Assembly (NCBI GenBank): GCA_011042595.1
Contig: DQWO01000222.1
Coordinates: 1-6,532, forward strand
Length of the DNA stretch: 6,532 nucleotides
Source of the DNA: Pseudomonadota bacterium
GTDB lineage: Bacteria > Desulfobacterota > Anaeroferrophillalia > Anaeroferrophillales > Anaeroferrophillaceae
Reading direction: 5' to 3'
Part shown: positions 1-5,235 of the stretch, one piece after another
How the letters are laid out: each line of letters begins with the position of its first letter
Numbering within the stretch: the first letter of the stretch is position 1
Notes under the pieces: generated by a model
Database searches by the model: none
What the model saw: the letters and a program-made list of their open reading frames with translations, nothing else
What the model was told of the DNA's origin: nothing
Program-made: the position numbers and the translations under genes

Positions 1-2
1 AA

Positions 3-629
3 GAAGGATTGTCCCCTGCGAAAAACTTTGACGCCGCAGCTGAAACGTCAGAGAACGTGATGCTGGCTCCTGATGATGGCGGTTCACGGACTGAAACTGA
101 GGAGGGGACTCCCCCGGCTGAAAAATCAGCGAAAGTACGCCCGGACAGTCGGCGTACATTTTTATTCCTTGGCCTGATTTTCGTGGTTTTGAGCTTGGCC
201 GTCTGGGGTGGTATGCTTCTCTGGCAGAAGTTTTCCATTGATATGGAAAAACATCTTTCGATTGTTGGTCTTGAAAGTCGTAACTACATATTTTCTTCTG
301 ATAAGCGCGTTATTGCCATCCGGGGAAAACTTTATAATACTTCGCCAAAAGTTGTTGGGAAGATGAGAATTAAAGGCGTTATTGTTGACCGGCAGGGAAA
401 GGTCCTGGCAGAAAAGGTCACGTCGGGAGGCGTTACCTTTTCCGCCGATGAATTGCAGAATCTCGATGGAAAGATGGTTGAAAAATTGGAAAATCCGGCG
501 GCCATTGTGCCGGCAAATGGCGGTGAATTACCTTTTATGCTGGTTTTTTATGCTTTTCCTCCCTCGGCCTCGAGCTACCATGTTGAACTGGCTGAATTTT
601 CGGTGCTTAAAAAAGGCAGTAAACCATGA
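3..629 (+). CDS. DUF3426-type single-pass membrane protein, 5' end outside window
   Basis: The reading frame is open to the left window edge. The first start-like codon (TTG at 9) has no spaced ribosome binding site, so the gene probably begins upstream; GTG57/ATG60 are alternative but weak starts. Numbering from TTG9, residues 1-48 are polar and rich in Glu, Pro and Ser, like a cytoplasmic linker. Residues 50-72 form one strong hydrophobic membrane segment. Residues about 75-200 are a mainly beta domain with the pattern of DUF3426: an IRGKLYNTS stretch, then a VIVDRQGKVL strand, then a late ELPFMLVF strand. In this family a zinc-ribbon of MJ0042 type often precedes the linker, and here it would lie outside the window. 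The inferred topology is N-terminus inside, DUF3426 domain in the periplasm. The stop codon overlaps the next start (ATGA), so the two genes are probably translationally coupled. The molecular function is unknown. Confidence 0.75.
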   Translation, partial: EGLSPAKNFDAAAETSENVMLAPDDGGSRTETEEGTPPAEKSAKVRPDSRRTFLFLGLIFVVLSLAVWGGMLLWQKFSIDMEKHLSIVGLESRNYIFSSDKRVIAIRGKLYNTSPKVVGKMRIKGVIVDRQGKVLAEKVTSGGVTFSADELQNLDGKMVEKLENPAAIVPANGGELPFMLVFYAFPPSASSYHVELAEFSVLKKGSKP

Positions 630-2344
630 GGAAAACCGCAGCCATCCCGGCTTTGCTGGTTGTTTTTGTATTGTATGGTGCCTGTGCGCCAAAAGTGGTG
701 AAGGAACAGCCGGCCGTAACTATGACTTTCTCTAAAAAAGCCATGCCGGTTTCTTCCCGTCACCCGGCAGCAGCCTATTATTATTTTTCTATTTATTCAT
801 TGTTACGTCAGCAAAACAAGCTGCAGGCATCCATTGAGTATTTACAAAAGGCGGTGGATGCTGATCCGGAATCTGCCTTCTTGAAAGTTGAATTGGCTTC
901 ACTACTGCTTAAAACCGGCAAAGTTGAAGAGGCACGCCATTTATGTGAGGATGCCCTGCTTATTGATCCTGATGATACCGATGCCCGGCTGGTTCTTGGG
1001 GGTATATATTCGGCAACCAATAAAATTGATCTAGCCATTAAACAGTATGAAGCAATTATTGCCAGCAACCCTGATGATTCTGATGCTTCCCTCTTTCTTG
1101 CCTCTCTCTATGCCAACCAGTTAAAATATGAAAAGGCAATTGATATTTTGAACCGCTTGCGGGAGAAAGAGCCGGATGAGGTGGTGCCGCTTTATTATCT
1201 GGGAAAAATATACGCTGAAATAAAAATGTATCAGAAGGCAGAGCAGTTTTATCAGGAGGTGTTGAAAAAAGATCCTGATTTTTCAGATGCCCGCTTTGAG
1301 CTGGGCCTTATTTATGAATTTACTGACCGGAAAGAAGATGCAATTGTTACCTATCGGCGTTTATTGCAGAAAAAACCTGATGATCTCAAAACCATGGAGC
1401 GATTAGGCCAGCTTTATATTGCCATCGGGAAGACTGATTCAGCCCTGAAAATTTTTTCCAGATTAAAAAAGAGTGGGAAGGCCCCGCTGGGCATTGATGT
1501 GAAACTGGCATTGATTCATTTTCAGCTGGGGAATTATACTGAAGCCATAGATATCCTGCAACCTTTACATGAGCAATATCCGGACCAGGAGCGTATTACT
1601 TTTTATCTTGCTTCAAGTCTGGAGGCCAAAGGGGCGTTATCCCAGGCGTTGGAGCTTTTTTCCCTCATTCAGCCACAGAGTGAATTTTATTACGATGCCC
1701 GGATTCATGCAGCCTATCTGCTGGAAAAACAGGGTCTGTATCAACAGGGAATTGAGATTATCGAATCTCTGATTAAAGTTTATGCTGATAAAACCAGCCT
1801 TTATCGGATGTTGTCATCCCTATATGAAAAATCAGGTGATGGTGTGCGGGCAACATCAGTGCTTAAGGAGGCATTGATTAAATTTCCTGAAGATTATCAA
1901 CTTAAATTTGCCTTGGGAGTTTTGTACCATTCACTGGGTGATGATCAGCAGAGTGTTGCCGTCATGCAGGAACTATTAAAAGAAAATCCTGAAGACGCGA
2001 CGGTTCTCAATTATATTGGTTATACTTACGTTGAATTGGGAGTTCAGCTTGATGATGCCGAGAAGTTAATCCGCAGGGCGCTTTCCCTGAAACCTGACAG
2101 TGGCTTTATTATAGACAGTCTGGGATGGCTGTTTTATGCTCAGGGTAAATATGAACAGGCGTTGGAATATTTGTTGCGGGCAGCTACGTTGATTTCTGAT
2201 GACCCGGTTATTCTTGAACACCTTGGAGATGTTTATCAGAAACTGGGAGAAAGAGAGAAATCGCTGGAAATGTATCAACGTTCATTGAAAATAAAAAAAG
2301 AGGACCGGGTGGCGGCAAAGATTGAAGCTATTCTGCGTAACTAA
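626..2344 (+). CDS. TPR-repeat outer-membrane-type lipoprotein
   Basis: This 572-residue protein starts with a lipoprotein-like signal: Arg2-Lys3, a hydrophobic core at residues 5-17, and Cys20 in the context LYGAC. Tyr at -3 is unusual, but Gly -2 and Ala -1 fit signal peptidase II. Residue 21 is Ala, not Asp, so sorting to the outer membrane is expected. From about residue 48 to 560 the sequence is close to continuous 34-residue tetratricopeptide repeats, about 15 units, many with the LG-Y-A-P consensus (for example residues 83-116, 117-150, 185-218 and 219-252). The C-terminal repeats (about 459-555, with LNYIGYTY, DSLGWLFYAQGKYEQAL and EHLGDVYQKLG) resemble a TPR lipoprotein family widespread in proteobacteria. 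TPR arrays are protein-binding scaffolds; the partner is not evident. ATG626 overlaps the upstream TGA and has only a weak Shine-Dalgarno, which favours coupled translation. No frameshift or truncation is seen. Confidence 0.88.
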   Translation: MRKTAAIPALLVVFVLYGACAPKVVKEQPAVTMTFSKKAMPVSSRHPAAAYYYFSIYSLLRQQNKLQASIEYLQKAVDADPESAFLKVELASLLLKTGKVEEARHLCEDALLIDPDDTDARLVLGGIYSATNKIDLAIKQYEAIIASNPDDSDASLFLASLYANQLKYEKAIDILNRLREKEPDEVVPLYYLGKIYAEIKMYQKAEQFYQEVLKKDPDFSDARFELGLIYEFTDRKEDAIVTYRRLLQKKPDDLKTMERLGQLYIAIGKTDSALKIFSRLKKSGKAPLGIDVKLALIHFQLGNYTEAIDILQPLHEQYPDQERITFYLASSLEAKGALSQALELFSLIQPQSEFYYDARIHAAYLLEKQGLYQQGIEIIESLIKVYADKTSLYRMLSSLYEKSGDGVRATSVLKEALIKFPEDYQLKFALGVLYHSLGDDQQSVAVMQELLKENPEDATVLNYIGYTYVELGVQLDDAEKLIRRALSLKPDSGFIIDSLGWLFYAQGKYEQALEYLLRAATLISDDPVILEHLGDVYQKLGEREKSLEMYQRSLKIKKEDRVAAKIEAILRN

Positions 2345-2390
2345 TCGTAAGCTGATGATAATATTGGTTTTATCTTTATCGTAGGCCTTT

Positions 2391-2467
2391 AGCTATCAGC
2401 TTTCAGCTTAACCAGCTGTTTCCCCAAAATTTTACTGAAAGCTGACTGCTGATAGCTGAAAGCTTTC
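2391..2467. repeat. Inverted array of degenerate AGCTGAN heptamers
   Basis: The right arm reads as consecutive 7-nt units: AGCTGAC (2440-2446), TGCTGAT (2447-2453), AGCTGAA (2454-2460), AGCTTTC (2461-2467). The left arm (2391-2408) carries the same units in reverse complement. Bases 2391-2399 pair with 2449-2457 and 2400-2406 pair with 2435-2441, leaving a 7-nt bulge (2442-2448), exactly one unit. No T-run follows, so it is not a standard intrinsic terminator, though it could protect the 3' end of the TPR mRNA. It looks like an intergenic dispersed repeat; copy number in the genome is not visible here. Confidence 0.65.
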
Positions 2468-2494
2468 ATCAGGAAATGAATGTTTCCGGATGAA
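2465..2494. other. Intergenic hairpin, 11 bp with one mismatch
   Basis: TTCATC-A-GGAAA (2465-2476) pairs with TTTCC-G-GATGAA (2483-2494) around the 6-nt loop TGAATG, with a single A/G mismatch. It sits directly after the heptamer array and about 110 bp before the biotin-carrier start. No poly-T tract follows. It may be part of the repeat above or a leader structure; its function is unknown. The rest of the 2345-2604 gap shows no gene. I see only weak promoter-like hexamers near 2547-2580, for example TAAAAT at 2575-2580, with no good -35 partner. Confidence 0.45.
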
Positions 2495-2604
2495 CACTAG
2501 GCTGTAAATATGTCGAGAAAAATGTTGCAAACAGATTGCCAGTATGTTACCTATCTCTTTATTGGTGTATAGGGTAAAATTAAAATTTTCCAGGAGGCGT
2601 ACAA

Positions 2605-2820
2605 ATGAGTGAAGTTATTACTTCCCCGATGGTGGGAAAAATTCTTGATGTCAAGGTAAGTGTTGGTGACCAGGTTTCTGAGGGTGATGAGGTGGTAATC
2701 CTGGAAGCCATGAAGATGGAAATGCCAATTGTTGCTCCCGTCGATGGAACTATTAAAGCTATTAATGTAACCGTTGGTCAGTCGGTAGAATCTGATACTG
2801 CGATTGCTGAGATCGAATAG
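2605..2820 (+). CDS. Stand-alone biotin carrier protein (biotin/lipoyl domain)
   Basis: The 71-residue protein is a single biotinyl domain and nothing else. It has the hallmark EAMKM motif, with Lys37 as the predicted biotinylation site, flanked by the two symmetric half-barrels: VTSP-type N-terminal strand, PMVGKI at 8-13, VGDQVSEGD at 20-28, then PVDGTI and VTVGQSVESD. Lys37 is 34 residues from the C-terminus, as usual for biotin carriers; AMKM rather than a DKA-type motif argues for biotin over lipoate. Biotin protein ligase would load it, and it would shuttle carboxyl groups between a biotin carboxylase and a carboxyltransferase. The start is supported by AGGAGG at 2592-2597, 7 nt before the ATG. 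The carboxyltransferase gene downstream is the obvious partner, although a terminator lies between them. Most carriers of this class are fused to larger subunits or have Pro/Ala-rich N-terminal linkers; this one has neither. Confidence 0.93.
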   Translation: MSEVITSPMVGKILDVKVSVGDQVSEGDEVVILEAMKMEMPIVAPVDGTIKAINVTVGQSVESDTAIAEIE

Positions 2821-2821
2821 T

Positions 2822-2864
2822 CGAAAATAGAAAACGGTGCTTTTAGGACCGTTTTCTTTTTTCG
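2822..2864 (+). terminator. Intrinsic terminator after the biotin-carrier gene
   Basis: AGAAAACGGT (2829-2838) pairs perfectly with ACCGTTTTCT (2848-2857) around a 9-nt loop, and a run of six T follows (2857-2862). The stem can extend outward to 2822/2864 with one T/T mismatch by pairing the A-tract with the T-tract. It begins only 1 nt after the stop codon. It should stop or reduce read-through from the small biotin-carrier gene into the carboxyltransferase gene. Confidence 0.88.
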
Positions 2865-2895
2865 CAATTTTCCTTGGATACAGTATACAGTTGCG

Positions 2896-2935
2896 AATCA
2901 ATCCGATGAGTAATCTGATTGATTTGGGATATATT
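2896..2935 (+). promoter_or_regulatory. Operator-like inverted repeat with possible -10 box
   Basis: AATCAATC (2896-2903) and GATTGATT (2917-2924) are perfect 8-bp inverted repeats. Their centres are 21 bp apart, about two helical turns, which suits a dimeric regulator binding one face of DNA. TATATT at 2930-2935 is a 5/6 match to a -10 box just downstream, but I see no convincing -35 at the right distance. The site lies about 80 bp before the carboxyltransferase start and after the upstream terminator, where an independent promoter is expected. A regulator cannot be named from the sequence. Confidence 0.4.
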
Positions 2936-3004
2936 GACAGGATGGATGATTGAAGTGGCCCCTTGGGGATAACTGTCTCATCAAACGGAAGTTAGGAGGA
3001 TGGT

Positions 3005-4375
3005 ATGTCACACAAAGTTCAGATAACTGATACAGTTTTACGGGATGCACATCAATCTTTGCTGGCAACCCGCATGCGTACCAAGGATATGCTGCCGATA
3101 GCTTCGGCCCTGGATAAAATCGGCTACTGGTCACTGGAAGTCTGGGGTGGGGCAACCTTTGATTCCTGTCTGCGTTTTCTGAAGGAAGATCCGTGGGAAC
3201 GTCTGAGGACTTTACGCCAGGCTATTCCCAATACCCGTCTGCAGATGTTGCTTCGGGGTCAGAACATCCTTGGATACCGTCATTATGCCGATGATGTCCT
3301 GCAGACTTTTGTCGAACGGGCGGCGGCTAATGGCATTGATGTTTTCCGGATTTTTGATGCCCTCAATGATCCCCGTAATATGCGGATGGCCATGGAGTCG
3401 GTTAAAAAGGCCGGCAAGATTGCTGAAGCGGCGGTCAGTTATACCATCAGCCCGGTGCATGATAACGAGTATTTTGTGAAGCTGGCCCAGGAACTGGTGG
3501 GGATGGGTGCCGATACTATCTGTATTAAGGATATGGCTGGTTTGCTGGCTCCTTATGATGCTTTTGAGCTGGTTAAATCCATGAAAGAAAAAATTGATGT
3601 TCCCATCCACCTGCATTGTCATTGTACCAGTGGTATGGCCCATATGACTTATTTGAAAGCCATTGAGGCCGGGGTTGATATCATCGACTGTGCCATCTCA
3701 ACTCTTTCCCAGGGGACATCGCAACCACCGACGGAGAGCATGGTGGCCGCCTTGCGCGATACGCCTTATGATACTGGTCTTACTTTGGAACCGCTGGCGG
3801 AGATTGCCGCCTATATAAAAGACGTGCGGGCTAAATACAATGCCTATGAAAGTGGTTTTACCGGCGTGGATACCAACGTGCTGATCTATCAGGTGCCGGG
3901 TGGAATGATGTCAAATTTGGAAACCCAACTGCGGGATCAGGGAGCGATTGGTAAGCTGAAACAGGTTCTGGAAGAGATTCCCCGGGTCAGGAAGGATTTT
4001 GGTTATCCCCCTCTGGTCACCCCGAGCAGCCAGATTGTCGGTACCCAGGCAACTCTTAATGTCTTAACCGGTAAACGTTATATGATGATTCCCAATGAGT
4101 CTAAAAATGTGCTGAAAGGGATGTATGGTCGTTCTGTCGCTCCTTTTGATCCTGAAGTGCAGAAAATGGCATTAAAAGCGGAAGAACCGGTAACCTGTCG
4201 CCCGGCTGACTTGATTCCGCCGGAGATGGAAAAATTAACCGCGGAACTGGGTGATAAGGCAAAAAGTGTTGAAGATGTTTTGTCTTATGCTCTGTTTCCC
4301 AAAGTCGCCCTGGAATTTTTTGACGAACGTGAGAAAGGCGAGTTCAAGCCTGAGGACAAGCTGCCTAAAGATTAA
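3005..4375 (+). CDS. Biotin-dependent carboxyltransferase subunit (PycB/OadA/transcarboxylase 5S family)
   Basis: The 456-residue protein belongs to the pyruvate/oxaloacetate carboxyltransferase family. It moves CO2 between carboxybiotin and pyruvate or oxaloacetate in the cytoplasm. Residues about 5-270 form the HMGL-like TIM barrel. TDTVLRDAHQS supplies Asp14, ICIKDMAGL supplies Lys175 (carbamylated in the family) and HLHCHCTSG supplies His204 and His206, so all four expected metal ligands are present. Residues about 285-445 are the conserved carboxylase domain, including VPGGMMSNL at 297-305. The protein ends after this domain and has no C-terminal biotin domain, unlike many OadA or PycB proteins; the 71-residue carrier encoded upstream fits that gap. 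The start has AGGAGG at 2994-2999, 5 nt before the ATG. No biotin carboxylase, methylmalonyl-CoA (12S) or membrane decarboxylase subunit is in the window, so pyruvate carboxylase, transcarboxylase and oxaloacetate decarboxylase cannot be told apart. Confidence 0.92.
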   Translation: MSHKVQITDTVLRDAHQSLLATRMRTKDMLPIASALDKIGYWSLEVWGGATFDSCLRFLKEDPWERLRTLRQAIPNTRLQMLLRGQNILGYRHYADDVLQTFVERAAANGIDVFRIFDALNDPRNMRMAMESVKKAGKIAEAAVSYTISPVHDNEYFVKLAQELVGMGADTICIKDMAGLLAPYDAFELVKSMKEKIDVPIHLHCHCTSGMAHMTYLKAIEAGVDIIDCAISTLSQGTSQPPTESMVAALRDTPYDTGLTLEPLAEIAAYIKDVRAKYNAYESGFTGVDTNVLIYQVPGGMMSNLETQLRDQGAIGKLKQVLEEIPRVRKDFGYPPLVTPSSQIVGTQATLNVLTGKRYMMIPNESKNVLKGMYGRSVAPFDPEVQKMALKAEEPVTCRPADLIPPEMEKLTAELGDKAKSVEDVLSYALFPKVALEFFDEREKGEFKPEDKLPKD

Positions 4376-4404
4376 TTGCGTGTTTGTCAGTTTTAAATTG
4401 AATC

Positions 4405-4436
4405 AGGAGGCTGGGGAAACCTTGCCTCCTTTTTTT
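4405..4436 (+). terminator. Intrinsic terminator after the carboxyltransferase gene
   Basis: AGGAGGC (4405-4411) pairs perfectly with GCCTCCT (4424-4430) around a 12-nt loop, and T4430-T4436 forms a seven-base T run. It lies 30 nt after the stop codon. The flanking duplication of the inserted element begins 2 nt beyond the T-run, so the insertion did not break this terminator. Confidence 0.88.
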
Positions 4437-4437
4437 A

Positions 4438-4444
4438 TTAGCAT
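4438..4444. repeat. Left 7-bp target-site duplication
   Basis: TTAGCAT lies directly against the left terminal inverted repeat at 4445. The same heptamer lies directly against the right end. This is what a staggered-cut transposition event leaves behind. A related TTAGCA also occurs at 4672-4677, so the local sequence is somewhat repetitive. Confidence 0.7.
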
Positions 4445-4658
4445 CTCAACTTTCTGAGTTGGACTTTCAGGATACATTGTCAGGCTGTTCGGGCTTGGCT
4501 CATAGCGGCATTGACCGCCGAACGAATCACCACGACGGTGATTTGCGGCGGGCACCTCACAGCTGCACACGATGTGCAGCGAGAATGAGCGAAAGCCATG
4601 CCGGAACAGCCTTTAAATAATTTTTTTCGGCTGTTTTTTCATAACTCAGAAAGTTGAG
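4445..4658. mobile_element. MITE-like non-autonomous insertion, 214 bp
   Basis: The first 16 bases (4445-4460, CTCAACTTTCTGAGTT) are the exact reverse complement of the last 16 (4643-4658). Each end is flanked immediately by TTAGCAT (4438-4444 and 4659-4665). Perfect terminal inverted repeats and an abutting duplication in a non-coding gap indicate a small transposed element. It has no ORF of its own, so a transposase from elsewhere would have to act on it; the family cannot be assigned from a 7-bp duplication alone. The right end can itself form a hairpin (AACTCA 4643-4648 with TGAGTT 4655-4660). The interior is GC-rich and highly structured, unlike the AT-rich gap around it. The rest of the 4376-4700 gap holds only the terminator and the leader of the next gene. 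Confidence 0.8.
4482..4639 (+). other. Multibranched structured core with alternative terminator-like stem
   Basis: Within the inserted element, 4482-4500 pairs with 4594-4612 (17 of 19 positions, the first 9 bp perfect). This closing stem encloses two hairpins. The first is CCGCCG (4515-4520) with CGGCGG (4546-4551), topped by AATCACC (4525-4531) with GGTGATT (4537-4543) around the loop ACGAC. The second is GCTGCACA (4562-4569) with TGTGCAGC (4573-4580) around the loop CGA. AACAGCC (4605-4611), the 3' side of the closing stem, can instead pair with GGCTGTT (4629-4635), which runs into six T (4634-4639). The two pairings exclude each other, as in an attenuator. The structure may equally be a DNA cruciform used by the element. 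Expression as RNA is not shown. Confidence 0.45.
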
Positions 4659-4665
4659 TTAGCAT
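4659..4665. repeat. Right 7-bp target-site duplication
   Basis: TTAGCAT directly follows the right terminal inverted repeat and matches 4438-4444 exactly. Removing the element and one copy would leave the nuclease gene about 100 bp after the carboxyltransferase terminator. Confidence 0.7.
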
Positions 4666-4700
4666 TTAATTTTAGCACACTTTGGATATGCCAGGAAATT

Positions 4701-5225
4701 ATGCGGATAGCCATTGACGGATATAACCTGATTGCGGCCATTGCCGGCAGCTCCCTCAACTTGCTTGATCTGGAAGCTGAACGTGAAAGTCTGATTGGTA
4801 TGCTGGCTGATTATCGTTCCTGCCGTCGGCATGTGGTGGAAGTGGTTTTTGATGGCTGGCAGGTTGCAGGGGGTGGAGTTCGAAGCGGTCAGCAGCAGGG
4901 AATAAAGATTGTCTTTTCTCCCTTGGGCATGAAGGCAGATCTGGTTTTACTGCGCTTGGCTGAAAAATATGGCTCCGGGCTGACGGTAGTGACGGATGAT
5001 GGTGAGCTGCGGCATAAAGTTCAGCGGCATCATGCCGTGACCATAGGATCTTTGGAGTTTTATGACCAGATGATGGTAGCGGTTATGGCTAAGGAAAAGG
5101 GGCTTACCGGCGAGGATGAAGATCTGGATGATCGACGACAGACCAAGAGCACAAAAAAGAAAGGCAATCCCAGGCGTTTATCCCGCAAGGAGAGGCGGAA
5201 AGCCAAGCGGATTAAATCATTGTAG
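4701..5225 (+). CDS. YacP/Rae1-like NYN-domain endoribonuclease with basic tail
   Basis: The 174-residue protein has a YacP-type NYN (PIN-like) nuclease domain over about residues 1-130. The acidic metal-binding residues are visible: Asp6 and Asn9 in AIDGYNLI, Asp51 in VVFDGW, Asp80 in KADLVLLRLAEKY, and Asp99-Asp100 in VVTDDGELRHKV. In Bacillus subtilis the family member Rae1 cleaves mRNA in the ribosomal A site; the same role here is inference. The last 27 residues (148-174) hold 14 Lys/Arg and one Glu and probably bind RNA or the ribosome. An acidic stretch (EDEDLDD, 138-144) precedes them. The start is ATG4701 with a short AGGA at 4693-4696. The gene stands alone on this strand: a terminator and the inserted element lie upstream, and the convergent plsY gene ends 10 bp beyond its stop codon. 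Confidence 0.87.
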   Translation: MRIAIDGYNLIAAIAGSSLNLLDLEAERESLIGMLADYRSCRRHVVEVVFDGWQVAGGGVRSGQQQGIKIVFSPLGMKADLVLLRLAEKYGSGLTVVTDDGELRHKVQRHHAVTIGSLEFYDQMMVAVMAKEKGLTGEDEDLDDRRQTKSTKKKGNPRRLSRKERRKAKRIKSL

Positions 5226-5235
5226 TTGCTTCAAG

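Noticed and set aside
9..11. TTG as the true start of the first gene
   Set aside because: The purine-rich bases before it touch the codon with no spacer, and the frame is open to the window edge, so an upstream start is more likely.
2391..2467. CRISPR-like array
   Set aside because: The units are contiguous 7-mers with no spacers, so this is a simple repeat and not a CRISPR array.
2536..2580. Sigma-70 promoter before the biotin-carrier gene
   Set aside because: TTGCCA, TTACCT, TATAGG and TAAAAT hexamers are present but none pair at proper spacing, so I did not call a promoter.
2551..2901. 116-codon minus-strand open frame
   Set aside because: It is antisense to the biotin-carrier gene and runs through its terminator hairpin; the translation has no domain character.
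2959..2968. CCCCTTGGGG palindrome before the carboxyltransferase
   Set aside because: A 2-nt loop is too tight for a stable hairpin, and there is no T-run or other context.
3212..3643. 143-codon minus-strand open frame
   Set aside because: It is fully antisense to the catalytic barrel of the carboxyltransferase, has no ribosome site and no recognisable domain.
4654..4690. Outward promoter in the right end of the inserted element driving the nuclease gene
   Set aside because: TTGAGT at 4654-4659 is a possible -35, but there is no acceptable -10 hexamer 16-18 bp downstream.
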